DNA of 64,000 nucleotides from an uncultured Pelagibacteraceae bacterium (GCA_902628965.1 CACOPB010000002.1:219967-283966); one strand, 5' to 3'. Positions 40,452 to 50,376 are shown, counted from the stretch's first letter. The notes: generated by a model not told the origin, from the letters alone. Translations and numbers: made by a program.

Positions 40452-41225
40452 ATGAAAAAAAAAATTTTAGATTTAATAAAAAAAAAAAATAAAAAAAAAA
40501 TTGTAAGTTTAACTGCCTACTCAAAAAATATTGCATCAATATTAGATAATTATTGCGATATTGTACTTGTGGGAGATTCTCTGGGTTCAGTTTTATATAG
40601 TTATAAATCTACCCGTGAAGTATCCTTAGATATGATGATCGAACATTCGAAAAGTGTTAGGATGGGAATTAAAAAAGCGTTAATGGTTGTTGATATGCCA
40701 CATAACACTTATCGAAATTCAAAAGAGGCTTTAAAAAATGCAAAACTAATAATGAAAAAAACTAAATGCCATGGAGTAAAACTGGAAGGTGGAAAAAAAA
40801 TTTATGAAACAGTCAAAATATTAGTTAAGAATAAAATTCCAGTTATGGGTCATTTAGGGTTACTTCCTCAGTCAGATAAAACGTTTAAATTTAAAGGTCA
40901 AAAAAAATCAGAGAGAGATAATATTTTAAAAGACTCACAATTGTTAGAAAAAGCTGGAGTATTTTCAATAGTTTTAGAGTGTGTTGAAACTTCTTTAGCA
41001 AAGCTTGTAACTAAGGGTTTGAAGATACCAACTATTGGCATTGGAGCTTCAAAATATTGTGATGGCCAAATATTAGTGTTTGATGATTTGATTGGATTAA
41101 ATCCAATGAAATATAGGTTTGTAAAAAAATATATAAATATTAGAAATGAAATTTCTAAAGCTGTTTTAAATTATTCAAAAGAAGTTAGAAAAATTAAATT
41201 TCCAAATAAAAAAAACTCTTATTAA
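40452..41225 (+). CDS. panB: 3-methyl-2-oxobutanoate hydroxymethyltransferase
   Basis: VSLTAYSKNIASILDNYCDIVLVGDSLGSVLYSYKST; PVMGHLGLLPQS; IPTIGIGAS. Confidence 0.95.
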   Translation: MKKKILDLIKKKNKKKIVSLTAYSKNIASILDNYCDIVLVGDSLGSVLYSYKSTREVSLDMMIEHSKSVRMGIKKALMVVDMPHNTYRNSKEALKNAKLIMKKTKCHGVKLEGGKKIYETVKILVKNKIPVMGHLGLLPQSDKTFKFKGQKKSERDNILKDSQLLEKAGVFSIVLECVETSLAKLVTKGLKIPTIGIGASKYCDGQILVFDDLIGLNPMKYRFVKKYINIRNEISKAVLNYSKEVRKIKFPNKKNSY

Positions 41226-41837
41226 TTAAAAGTATTTTTTAAATTCTTCATTAATATTTAATATTTCAAGATCAACTAATCCACCAATAACTAATTGCAA
41301 TCCAACGATTAAGATAAATATTAACCCAATATAAGCTATCCAAATATGTCTTTGAATATAATTAGCCATATATGTTGCCAAAGCACCAGTTAAAACAACT
41401 GATAGCATAAGTCCAAAAATCATAAATCCAAAATATCCTTTTGCTGCAGCAACTACGCCAATAACATTATCAAAACTGATCATGATGTCGGCAAATAAAA
41501 CTTTTCCAATACTACTAATGTACGAAGGTTCCTTGCCTTTTTTTGTAGTGGATTTTACTTTCTTAATGTCTAATAAATCTTTTCTTAAATCATTTACAAT
41601 CCAAATTAATAATAAACCCCCTAATATCTTTATAAAATAAAACTCAAATAAAAAAGTCGCAAAAATTGCAAAAAAGATCTTAAAAACAAAGGCTCCAATT
41701 ACTCCCCAAAGAATTATTTGTTTTCTATTTTTTGGAACAAAATTTGAAGCAATAGATCCAACTATTACCGCATTATCTGCTGTTAATATAATTGTGATAA
41801 AAATTATATTAGTTAAAATTATAAACTCTTCAATCAA
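41226..41837 (-). CDS. TerC family (YjbE/YkoY-type) integral membrane protein, probable metal ion exporter
   Basis: LTADNAVIVGSIASNFVP ... FADIMISFDNVIGVVAAAKG; TTG start. Confidence 0.85.
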   Translation of the reverse strand: MIEEFIILTNIIFITIILTADNAVIVGSIASNFVPKNRKQIILWGVIGAFVFKIFFAIFATFLFEFYFIKILGGLLLIWIVNDLRKDLLDIKKVKSTTKKGKEPSYISSIGKVLFADIMISFDNVIGVVAAAKGYFGFMIFGLMLSVVLTGALATYMANYIQRHIWIAYIGLIFILIVGLQLVIGGLVDLEILNINEEFKKYF

Positions 41838-41948
41838 GATACTATTATAATAGTATAATCTGGCAATTTTTCAATGAGACCATGATGATAATTTTATTGA
41901 TTTACTCTTTGAGAGATAATTAAATGTTAATTTTAAAAAGGAGGATAG

Positions 41949-42920
41949 ATGAAATTAGTAAAATTATTTATTTCTATAATTATTTCAGTTTTATTATTTG
42001 CTAACGTTTCTTTAGCAGAGAAATGGGATATGGCACTAGCTTATGGTGCTGGAAACTTTCATTCTGCTAACGCAACAGAATTTGCAAAGAATGTAACTGA
42101 AAAAAGTGGTGGAAAACTTACAATTGTTACCCATCCAGGTGGTTCGTTATTTAAAGGTGGCGAAATTTTCAGAGCTGTGAGAACAGGTCAAGCACCAATT
42201 GGTGAGAGATTTATGTCAGCTCTTGGAAAAGAAGACCCTTTATATGAAATTGACTCATTACCTTTCTTAGCAACTACTTATGATGATGCTATGAAATTGT
42301 ATGAAGCTTCAAAGCCATATATTGTTAAAAGTCTTGATGAAAAAGGATTGGTTTTTCTTTATGCAGTACCATGGCCTGCTCAAGGACTTTACAGTAAAAA
42401 GCAAATTAAAAAAGTTGGAGATCTAAATGGATTAAAATTTAGAGCATATAACTCAGCAACAATTAGAATTGCGGAGTTAACAGGAATGGCACCAACTAAA
42501 ATTGAAGCAGCTGAAATTAGCCAAGCATTCTCTACAGGTGCAGTGGAAAGTATGATTACTTCTCCTACTACTGGTAAAAATAGCAAGATTTGGGAAAATG
42601 GTGTTAAATATTTTTATGATATAGCAGCATGGTTCCCAAAAAATATGATTATTGCTAATAAAGCCTCTTGGAATAAACTTGATAAAGCAACTCAAGATCT
42701 AGTAATGAACCAAGCAGCAATTGCTGAAGAAAAAGGCTGGGAATTATCTAAAAAAGGTAATACTGGAGATAAGAAAGCTTTAGCTGATGCAGGAATGGAA
42801 GTAGGCGAAGTTAATTCATCTTTGAAAAAACATTTTGAAAAAGTTGGAGCAACGATGTCTGATGAATGGAAAGCAAAAGCTGGAGACAGAGGTGCTGCAG
42901 TTTTATCTGCTTACAAATAA
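41949..42920 (+). CDS. dctP: TRAP transporter substrate-binding protein DctP
   Basis: Signal peptide; GNFHSANATEFAKNVTEKSGGKLTIVTHPGGSLFKGGEIFRAVRTGQ; followed by DctQ/DctM. Confidence 0.93.
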   Translation: MKLVKLFISIIISVLLFANVSLAEKWDMALAYGAGNFHSANATEFAKNVTEKSGGKLTIVTHPGGSLFKGGEIFRAVRTGQAPIGERFMSALGKEDPLYEIDSLPFLATTYDDAMKLYEASKPYIVKSLDEKGLVFLYAVPWPAQGLYSKKQIKKVGDLNGLKFRAYNSATIRIAELTGMAPTKIEAAEISQAFSTGAVESMITSPTTGKNSKIWENGVKYFYDIAAWFPKNMIIANKASWNKLDKATQDLVMNQAAIAEEKGWELSKKGNTGDKKALADAGMEVGEVNSSLKKHFEKVGATMSDEWKAKAGDRGAAVLSAYK

Positions 42921-42931
42921 ATTGTCTTAAA

Positions 42932-42965
42932 AAAAAGGCCAACTTGTAGTAAGTTGGCCTTTTTA
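42932..42965 (+). terminator. Intercistronic hairpin/terminator between dctP and dctQ
   Basis: AAAAAGGCCAACTT-gtagt-AAGTTGGCCTTTTT. Confidence 0.88.
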
Positions 42966-42969
42966 CTAA

Positions 42970-43458
42970 ATGTTCCAATCGATAAATAATAATCTAAATA
43001 AGCTCTATAAATTTTCAGGATATTTAGCTGCCTTTTTTTTAATACTTGTTGCAGTTTTTATTTTAATTGGAATTTCTTCAAGAATTATTGGTTTTTATAT
43101 AAGAGGTTTAGCTGAGTATTCAGGTTACTGCATGGCTGCAGCTTCGTTTTATGCTTTAGCTTTTACTTTTGTTGAAGGTGGACATATTCGAATTACCCTT
43201 TTCCTAGAAAAAGCCTCTTCATCATATAAAAGATTTTTAGAAATATGGTGTCTGATTGTGGCAACAGTTTTTTCAGGCTACTTGTCTTTTTATTTGTGGA
43301 AAATGTTATTAATCTCTTATGATTTCCAAGAAAGAAGTGAAGGTGCGGATGAGATTTTAATATGGATTCCTCAAACCAGTGTTGCTATTGGTTCTTTAAT
43401 TTTTTTTATAGCTGTTTTACATAAATTTATTTTAACAATTTTAAGTAAGAATGACTGA
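42970..43458 (+). CDS. dctQ: TRAP transporter small permease DctQ
   Basis: Four TM segments; YSGYCMAAASFYALAFTFVEGGHIRITLFLEKAS. Confidence 0.9.
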   Translation: MFQSINNNLNKLYKFSGYLAAFFLILVAVFILIGISSRIIGFYIRGLAEYSGYCMAAASFYALAFTFVEGGHIRITLFLEKASSSYKRFLEIWCLIVATVFSGYLSFYLWKMLLISYDFQERSEGADEILIWIPQTSVAIGSLIFFIAVLHKFILTILSKND

Positions 43459-44761
43459 AATATTTCTCATAATATTTTTCATAAGTGTACTTTTGTTCTT
43501 CCTTGGATCTGGAATCTGGGTAGCGATAAGTATGATAGGAGTTTCAACAATTGGGATGATGTTATTTACTTCAAGACCAGTCGGGGATGCCATGGCAACT
43601 ACAATATGGGGAACCTCTTCATCCTGGACATTAACAGCTTTACCATTGTTTGTTTGGATGGGCGAAATATTATTTAGAACAAAGCTATCTGAAAATTTAT
43701 TTGCTGGACTATCACCATGGATGCAAAAATTACCAGGTGGATTAATTCATGTAAATGTTGTTGGATGTGCACTTTTTGCAGCAATTTCTGGCTCTTCTGC
43801 TGCAACAGTTGCAACAGTAGGTAAGATGTCTATCCCAGAGTTAAGAAAAAGAAAGTACCCAGAAAAAATTTTGTTAGGTAGTCTAGCTGGTTCAGGCACT
43901 TTAGGACTTCTCATACCTCCTTCAATAATACTAATAATTTATGGAGTTACTGTTCAAGAGTCTATAGCAAAACTATTCATTGCAGGAATAATTCCAGGAA
44001 TAATGATTGCAATTATATTCATGTCTTACGTAATTATTTGGTCATTAATAAATAAAAAAATTATGCCAGAGTATGTAGAAAATTTTTCCTTTTTAGAAAA
44101 AATAAAAAAATCCAAACAATTATTACCTGTAATTATCTTAATTTCAGCTGTGATCGGATCAATATACACTGGTGTTGCAACCGCAACCGAGGCTGCTTCT
44201 TTAGGTGTGGTAGGAGCATTAATTTTATCTTACTTCCAAAAGAGTTTAACTATCAAAACATTCAAACAATCTTTGTTAGGAGCAACAAAAACATCTTGTA
44301 TGATTGCTTTCATTTTAGCTGGGTCTACATTTTTATCTTTGGCTATGGGGTTTACTGGTCTTCCAAGAAATCTAGCTATTTGGATACAAAATATGGAACT
44401 ATCACCCTATGTATTAATTTTTGTATTAATGATTTTTTATATTATTCTTGGGATGTTTCTTGATGGAATTTCAGCAGTAGTACTTACAATGGCAATTATT
44501 GAGCCAATGATTAGACAAGCTGGTTTTGATATGATTTGGTTTGGTATATTTCTAGTTATCGTAGTTGAGATGGCTCAAATTACACCTCCAGTAGGATTTA
44601 ATTTATTTGTCTTACAAGGAATGGCAAACAAAGATATGGGATTTATTGCAAGAAGCGCTTTTCCATTATTTTTATTAATGATACTTGCGGTAATTCTTGT
44701 TGTTATTTTTCCTGAGATTGCATTATGGATGCCTCAGCAAATGGTTCAAAATATAAATTAA
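43451..44761 (+). CDS. dctM: TRAP transporter large permease DctM
   Basis: AAISGSSAATVATVGKMSIPELRKRKYPEKILLGSLAGSGTLGLLIPPSIILIIYGV; ITPPVGFNLFVLQGMA. Confidence 0.95.
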   Translation: MTEIFLIIFFISVLLFFLGSGIWVAISMIGVSTIGMMLFTSRPVGDAMATTIWGTSSSWTLTALPLFVWMGEILFRTKLSENLFAGLSPWMQKLPGGLIHVNVVGCALFAAISGSSAATVATVGKMSIPELRKRKYPEKILLGSLAGSGTLGLLIPPSIILIIYGVTVQESIAKLFIAGIIPGIMIAIIFMSYVIIWSLINKKIMPEYVENFSFLEKIKKSKQLLPVIILISAVIGSIYTGVATATEAASLGVVGALILSYFQKSLTIKTFKQSLLGATKTSCMIAFILAGSTFLSLAMGFTGLPRNLAIWIQNMELSPYVLIFVLMIFYIILGMFLDGISAVVLTMAIIEPMIRQAGFDMIWFGIFLVIVVEMAQITPPVGFNLFVLQGMANKDMGFIARSAFPLFLLMILAVILVVIFPEIALWMPQQMVQNIN

Positions 44762-45285
44762 TATTTTGACTGCTTTTTTCCATCAATAATTTCTTTTAGG
44801 TCTACGTATTCTTCACAATTACAGCTCTCTAATACTTTTAATCTTTCTTTTGCTAAATCCAATCTATTAGTGGCAACATATAGCTCACCTAAATATTCAT
44901 TAATACCTATATGATTTGGATCAATTTCTAGACCTAAAAGATAATATTTTTCTCCACCTTCAAAATCTCCAAGTTTTCTAGTCGTAAAACCCAGGTAGTT
45001 TAATGTATCAGGTTGATTAGGTTTATTTAAATTTGATTTCAAAAGTAATTTTTGAGCTTTAGCATATCTTTTTTTTGCTTTTTCAAATTTACCTTTCTTT
45101 TCAAATTTTTTTGCCCATTGAATTGCACTTGTTGCTTTAAAGAAATCAGTTTTAGTTTTAACACTTCTATCATTTCCGCCGCTTCCATTTGAAGAGCCTC
45201 CACTTGATGAATTTGACTCAGCAGTAAATCCGATACTTGAAGACAAAATAAACAGGATCAACGGAAATAAAAAGAATTTTAACAT
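44758..45285 (-). CDS. Secreted TPR protein (paralogue 1)
   Basis: Signal peptide, SNSSSGGSSNGSGGN linker; PDTLNYLGFTTRKLGDFEGGEKYYLLGLEIDPNHIGINEYLGELYVATNRLDLAKERLKVLESCNCEEY. Confidence 0.8.
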   Translation of the reverse strand: MLKFFLFPLILFILSSSIGFTAESNSSSGGSSNGSGGNDRSVKTKTDFFKATSAIQWAKKFEKKGKFEKAKKRYAKAQKLLLKSNLNKPNQPDTLNYLGFTTRKLGDFEGGEKYYLLGLEIDPNHIGINEYLGELYVATNRLDLAKERLKVLESCNCEEYVDLKEIIDGKKQSKY

Positions 45286-45306
45286 ATCAAATTTATAGAA
45301 TTTAAA

Positions 45307-45798
45307 TTAGTATTTAGATTTTTTTGTGCCTGCAATTATTTGTTTTAAACTATCGTATTCTTTACAATTACAACTTTCTAAAATTTTAAGTCTTTCGTTA
45401 GCTAAATCAATTCTATTTGTAGCAACATAAAGTTCTCCCAAATATTCGTTAATACCTATATGATTTGGTTCAATTGCAAGACCTTGAAGATAATATTTTT
45501 CTCCACCTTCAAAATCACCGAGTTTTCTAGTTGTAAAACCTAAGTAGTTTAAAGTATCAGCTTTATTTGGTTTACTTTTATTTGATTTAATTAAAAGTTT
45601 TAAAGCTTTCATGTATCTTTTATTTGCTTTCTCTGCTTTTCCATTATTTTCAAATTTTTTTGCCGCTTTTACTAATTTGACAGCTTTACTATAATCAGTA
45701 ACGTTAGAGTCTGAGCTAGAACTAGTGCCAGCAGAATATGAATTAGCTGATAAAAGAATCAGTAAAAAAAATGTGATTAAAGTATTTTTTATCATCAA
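45307..45798 (-). CDS. Secreted TPR protein (paralogue 2)
   Basis: ADTLNYLGFTTRKLGDFEGGEKYYLQGLAIEPNHIGINEYLGELYVATNRIDLANERLKILESCNCKEY, nearly identical to paralogue 1 over this region. Confidence 0.8.
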   Translation of the reverse strand: MMIKNTLITFFLLILLSANSYSAGTSSSSDSNVTDYSKAVKLVKAAKKFENNGKAEKANKRYMKALKLLIKSNKSKPNKADTLNYLGFTTRKLGDFEGGEKYYLQGLAIEPNHIGINEYLGELYVATNRIDLANERLKILESCNCKEYDSLKQIIAGTKKSKY

Positions 45799-46568
45799 TT
45801 AAATTTCTCCATTTTTGTTAAAGGTTTTAAAATGAGTCCGTTTTCCACTAAATTATCTTTTATTAATTTTGCAGTAGCGAGCGAACTTTCATTATCCCCA
45901 TGTATGCACACAGAGTCTATTTCACAAGGTATTTGCTTCCCACTGTGACAATTAAGTGACTGATTTTTAACCATATTTAATACGTGTTTTTGAGCCTCTA
46001 AAGGATCTGTAATTAGTGCGTGTGGTTTCTTTCTGGAAACTAAATTACCATCATCCTCATAATTTCGATCAGCAAAAATTTCACAAGCTATACGCATGTT
46101 TAATTTTTTGGCTGCTTCTTCCATTTTAGATCCAGTCGGAACTAGATAAATTAAATCTTTATTAATTTCATTTATGGCCTTTGCTAAAGTCGTGGCTAAC
46201 TCAATATCCTCACAAGCCATATTGTTTAAAGCACCATGTGGTTTTATATGAGTAACATTCTCTCCGTGATCTTGAGCAATTTTTTGAAGAATTTCATATT
46301 GATCAATAATCAATTGCCCTAACTCTTTTCGCGAAAGTTCCATCCTTTGCCTTCCAAAATTTTCAGGGTCATTAAATGATGGATGTGCCCCAATACTAAC
46401 ACCATTTTTTTTTGAAATTTGAACCACTTGATTCATCGATTCATCATCACCCGCATGATAGCCACATGCGACATTTGCAGAATTAACTATTTCAAGTAAA
46501 TCTGGATCATACTTATTTGAATGATGTTTTGATTTTTCACCTAAATCGCAATTTATATTAATTTCCAT
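45795..46568 (-). CDS. pxpA: 5-oxoprolinase subunit A (LamB/YcsF)
   Basis: ININCDLGEKSKHH...SANVACGYHAGDDESMNQ; THIKPHGALNNMA; start at internal ATG 46568. Confidence 0.94.
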   Translation of the reverse strand: MEININCDLGEKSKHHSNKYDPDLLEIVNSANVACGYHAGDDESMNQVVQISKKNGVSIGAHPSFNDPENFGRQRMELSRKELGQLIIDQYEILQKIAQDHGENVTHIKPHGALNNMACEDIELATTLAKAINEINKDLIYLVPTGSKMEEAAKKLNMRIACEIFADRNYEDDGNLVSRKKPHALITDPLEAQKHVLNMVKNQSLNCHSGKQIPCEIDSVCIHGDNESSLATAKLIKDNLVENGLILKPLTKMEKFN

Positions 46569-46595
46569 AGTCTCTAATGTTAAGTATAACATGTC

Positions 46596-47270
46596 ATGAT
46601 AAAAAATATATCAAATCTTGGTGACGCAGCAGTGTATTGTGATTTTGGTAATGATGTAAATAAATCAATTAATTCAAAAGTAATAAAATATTTCAAAACC
46701 ATAAAAGAAAAAAAATTTCAAGGAATAAATAATTTAACTCCCTCATATAATAAATTGATTATTTCATTTGATCTTAAAATAACAAATTTTAAAGAAGTTA
46801 AAAAATTTATAGAAAATATTAATATTGAAGACTCAGAAAAAACAAACGCTAAAAAATTGGAAATACCAGTTTGCTGTCACGAAAATTTTTCAATGGACAT
46901 TGAAAGATTGGAAAAAATATTAAAATTAACTAGAGAAAAAATTTTAGAAAATTTTTTTAATAAGGAATATTTTTGTTACATGACAGGGTTTATTGCTGGC
47001 ATGCCTTTTCTTGGTGATTTAGATGAGAATATGCGAGCGCAACGGTTAGAAACTCCAAGAGTAAAAGTGCCCAAAGGATCTGTTGCGTTAACTGAGCAAT
47101 TTGCAAATATTTATACATTTGATAGTCCAGGTGGATGGAATATTTTAGGAAACACACCTTTAGGTGTCTTTGATAGTTCAAAAGAAGATAAACCAAATCT
47201 AATTAATCCAGGAGATACAGTAATTTTCAAAGAAATTACTTTAGATCAGTATAAAAATTTTAATGAGTAA
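46596..47270 (+). CDS. pxpB: 5-oxoprolinase subunit B (KipI family)
   Basis: FIAGMPFLGDLDENMRAQRLETPRVKVPKGSVALTEQFANIYTFDSPGGWNILGNTPL. Confidence 0.94.
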   Translation: MIKNISNLGDAAVYCDFGNDVNKSINSKVIKYFKTIKEKKFQGINNLTPSYNKLIISFDLKITNFKEVKKFIENINIEDSEKTNAKKLEIPVCCHENFSMDIERLEKILKLTREKILENFFNKEYFCYMTGFIAGMPFLGDLDENMRAQRLETPRVKVPKGSVALTEQFANIYTFDSPGGWNILGNTPLGVFDSSKEDKPNLINPGDTVIFKEITLDQYKNFNE

Positions 47271-48207
47271 TAATTATTTAGATATAATCAGACCTGGAAT
47301 TAATACTACCTTTCAAGATAAAGGTAGAGATCATCTTTATCATATTGGCATCCCGTTTAGTGGTGCTATGGATAATAGGAATTATCTTATAGCTAACAAA
47401 CTTGTTAATAATAACTTGAACGCTGCAGTGATAGAGTTTGCATATCAAGGTCCTCATATAAAATATTCAGGAGAAAATATTAATTTTGCTATTACTGGGG
47501 ATGTAATTTTTTCAATTAAAAAAAAAGATACTGAAATTGAGGGCAATTGCTATCAAAGCTATCAAATTGAAAATGGAGATGAGATAAATATTGTTTCTAC
47601 AAATAAATCAGTTTATGGATATCTAGCATTAGGTGGAGAGCTTGATTTAAAATTTCAATGGAATAGTTGTTCTATTAATACGAAAGCAAATATTGGATCT
47701 AATGATGGAAAAAAATTAGATACAGGACAAAGAGTTAATTTAAAAAAAATTAATTTAAATAAAGATATTAAAAAAACTAATTACATTAATACTAAAATAG
47801 AAAACATAAGGGTGATTAAAGGTACTAATTTTGACTACTTTTCTGAAGAAGGTAAAAAAATATTTTATGAAAAGGAATTCAAAGTATCAAAACTTTCAGA
47901 CAGAATGGGTATGAGGCTAGAGGGGCCCAAAATGGAGAATATTGTAAACACCAACATAAAATCAGAGGGTTTGATTAAAGGTGTTATTCAAGTACCTGCT
48001 GACGGTAATCCAATAATAATGCTATCAGATCATGGAACTGTTGGCGGCTACCCAAAAATTGGTGCTGTTGTAAGTGCTGATTATGATCGATTGGTACAAA
48101 TGGCACCAGGATCAAAAATAAAATTTAAAGAGATTAATTTATCAGAGGCAGAGACTCTATTTAAGTTGTATGAAATGGAAACTCAAAATTTACTTTCTCA
48201 AATTTAA
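47263..48207 (+). CDS. pxpC: 5-oxoprolinase subunit C (KipA family)
   Basis: DIIRPGINTTFQDKGRDHLYHIGIPFSGAMD; SDRMGMRLEGP; GNPIIMLSDHGTVGGYPKIG. Confidence 0.94.
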   Translation: MSNNYLDIIRPGINTTFQDKGRDHLYHIGIPFSGAMDNRNYLIANKLVNNNLNAAVIEFAYQGPHIKYSGENINFAITGDVIFSIKKKDTEIEGNCYQSYQIENGDEINIVSTNKSVYGYLALGGELDLKFQWNSCSINTKANIGSNDGKKLDTGQRVNLKKINLNKDIKKTNYINTKIENIRVIKGTNFDYFSEEGKKIFYEKEFKVSKLSDRMGMRLEGPKMENIVNTNIKSEGLIKGVIQVPADGNPIIMLSDHGTVGGYPKIGAVVSADYDRLVQMAPGSKIKFKEINLSEAETLFKLYEMETQNLLSQI

Positions 48208-49079
48208 TGAATTTTTTATCAAAAATACCAGGCCCTTTTCTAGTTTTTTTAGGAGCATGTGCGCTAAGTTTTGGTGGCTTAATAGTAAAATCTTTTGAAG
48301 GATCTACCCTTTGGCAAATATTATTTTGGAGATCACTTTTCTTTATTGGAGTAATTACAATTTTTTTAATATTCACTTACAAAGAGAAAATTTTCAGTGC
48401 TCTTTATAAATCTGGAATTCCAGGTTTAATTGGAGGAATAATTTTATCTATTGGATTTGCCAGCTATGTATTTGCTATGTATGAAACAACAGTAGCCAAT
48501 GCAAACTTTATAATTCAAACTCAAGCTTTGTTTTTAGCAATTTTTGGCTATGTATTCTTAAAAGAAAAAATTTCTAAAATTACATTAGCTTGTATTATTA
48601 CAGCAGTAGTTGGTATCACTTTTATGTTAGGCAGCTCACTAACACCAGGTCAAATGACAGGAAATTTAGTTGCATTCATTATGCCAATATCATTTGCGAT
48701 CTTAATTTTAATTGTTAGAAAATATCCTAAAGTTGACATGATACCTTTACAACTCGTTGCTGGAATTTTTGCAACATTAATAGGTTTGTTTATGTCTCCA
48801 AGTATTATTGTTTCAACAAACGATATTTTTTTAGGTTTTATTGCAGGATTTTTTCAAGTTGGACTTGGTTTTATACTTATAACAATTGGAGCAAGATCAA
48901 CTCCCTCAGCATTTGTTGGGATAATTATGTTAACTGAAGCTGTTCTAGGACCTTTGTGGGCATGGATGTTTGCAAACGAAAACCCGCCTCTTGTAGTACT
49001 TTTTGGAGGAGCCGTTGTTATAACAGCGGTAGTTATACAATTTTTGTCTCCATTACTTGTCAAAAAGGTCGCTAAATAA
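48207..49079 (+). CDS. DMT superfamily (EamA) transporter
   Basis: About 10 TM segments, GACALSFGGLIVKSFEGSTLWQILFWRSLFF, duplicated EamA halves. Confidence 0.88.
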   Translation: MNFLSKIPGPFLVFLGACALSFGGLIVKSFEGSTLWQILFWRSLFFIGVITIFLIFTYKEKIFSALYKSGIPGLIGGIILSIGFASYVFAMYETTVANANFIIQTQALFLAIFGYVFLKEKISKITLACIITAVVGITFMLGSSLTPGQMTGNLVAFIMPISFAILILIVRKYPKVDMIPLQLVAGIFATLIGLFMSPSIIVSTNDIFLGFIAGFFQVGLGFILITIGARSTPSAFVGIIMLTEAVLGPLWAWMFANENPPLVVLFGGAVVITAVVIQFLSPLLVKKVAK

Positions 49080-49119
49080 ATTTTACATTAAAATTGTAAA
49101 TGTGTTATAAATTGTTATA

Positions 49120-49257
49120 CGGGAGAGACTACTTTTGTAGCGCCGAAGGAGCAACCACCCCGGAAACTCTCAGGCAAAAGGACCGTACATATTAACTCTG
49201 GAAAGAGAATTATTCTCGCCGAAGGAGCAAATCTCTCAGGCACCAAGACAGAGGGGG
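49120..49257 (+). ncRNA. Tandem glycine riboswitch upstream of gcvTHP
   Basis: GGGAGAGAC...GCCGAAGGAGCAACC...GGAAACTCTCAGGCAAAAGGACC (aptamer 1) and CTCTGGAAAGAGA...TCGCCGAAGGAGCAAATCTCTCAGGCACCAAGACAGAGG (aptamer 2). Confidence 0.95.
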
Positions 49258-49272
49258 CAAAGAAGAGTTAAT

Positions 49273-50376
49273 ATGGAAATTAAAAAAACATCACTAAATA
49301 AACTTCATCAAAGTAATAATGCTAAGTTTGTTGAGTTTGCTGGTTATGAAATGCCTATTCAGTATAGCAAAGGCATTATTGAAGAACATAAATTCACAAG
49401 ATCGCATTCTGGAATATTTGATGTATCTCATATGGGTCAACTATTTATATATGGTGATGAAAGTTTAACAAAAGAATTAGAAAAAATTTTTCCATTAGAT
49501 TTAAAAAATCTAAAACAAAACTGCTCTAAGTATAGTTTTTTAATGAATGAAAATGCTGGAATTTATGATGATTTAATTATAACTAAAATAGATAAGGGAT
49601 ACTTAATTATCTTAAATGCTGCATGCAAAAATCAAGATTTTGAGATTTTATCTAATTTACTAGGTTCGAAATTTAAAATGAATTTAGATAACAATAGATC
49701 TTTGATAGCAATTCAAGGACCTAAGTCTGTTGAAATTTTAAACTCAATTATAAATGGGGTTGATCAACTAAATTTTATGACAGGAAATTGGTTCGATTTC
49801 GATAATCAAAAATTATTTGTCACAAGATCAGGTTATACAGGGGAGGATGGATTTGAAATTTCAATTTCTAACTATAAAGCCGAAAAATTTGTTGAAAATT
49901 TAATAGAAAAGGGAGCACAACTTATAGGACTTGGGGCAAGAGATACCTTGAGATTAGAAGCTGGATTATGTTTATATGGTCATGAACTAGATATTAATAA
50001 AACACCAGTTGAAGCAAACCTTAGATGGGCAATTTCAAAATCTAGATTATCAAATGGAGGTTTTATTGGATCAAAAAAAATTATGAACCAAATGCAAGAT
50101 GGAGCAAGCCAAATAAGAGTAGGCATTAAGCCTGAAGGTAGATTGATTGCCAGAGAAAAAACCAAAATATTTGATGATACAGATAAACAAATTGGTGAGA
50201 TAACTAGTGGAACGTTTGGACCAAGTGTAAACGGACCTATAGCGATGGGTTATGTTGATAAAGAGTTTTCAAAAGTTGATACTAAAATTTTACTTGAGGT
50301 AAGAGGGAAAAAGCATCCAGCAAATGTTTGTGCGTTACCATTTTATAAAAAAAATTATGTGAAAGGAGTAAATTAA
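49273..50376 (+). CDS. gcvT: Glycine cleavage system T protein (aminomethyltransferase)
   Basis: [56 protein letters not shown]. Confidence 0.97.
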   Translation: MEIKKTSLNKLHQSNNAKFVEFAGYEMPIQYSKGIIEEHKFTRSHSGIFDVSHMGQLFIYGDESLTKELEKIFPLDLKNLKQNCSKYSFLMNENAGIYDDLIITKIDKGYLIILNAACKNQDFEILSNLLGSKFKMNLDNNRSLIAIQGPKSVEILNSIINGVDQLNFMTGNWFDFDNQKLFVTRSGYTGEDGFEISISNYKAEKFVENLIEKGAQLIGLGARDTLRLEAGLCLYGHELDINKTPVEANLRWAISKSRLSNGGFIGSKKIMNQMQDGASQIRVGIKPEGRLIAREKTKIFDDTDKQIGEITSGTFGPSVNGPIAMGYVDKEFSKVDTKILLEVRGKKHPANVCALPFYKKNYVKGVN

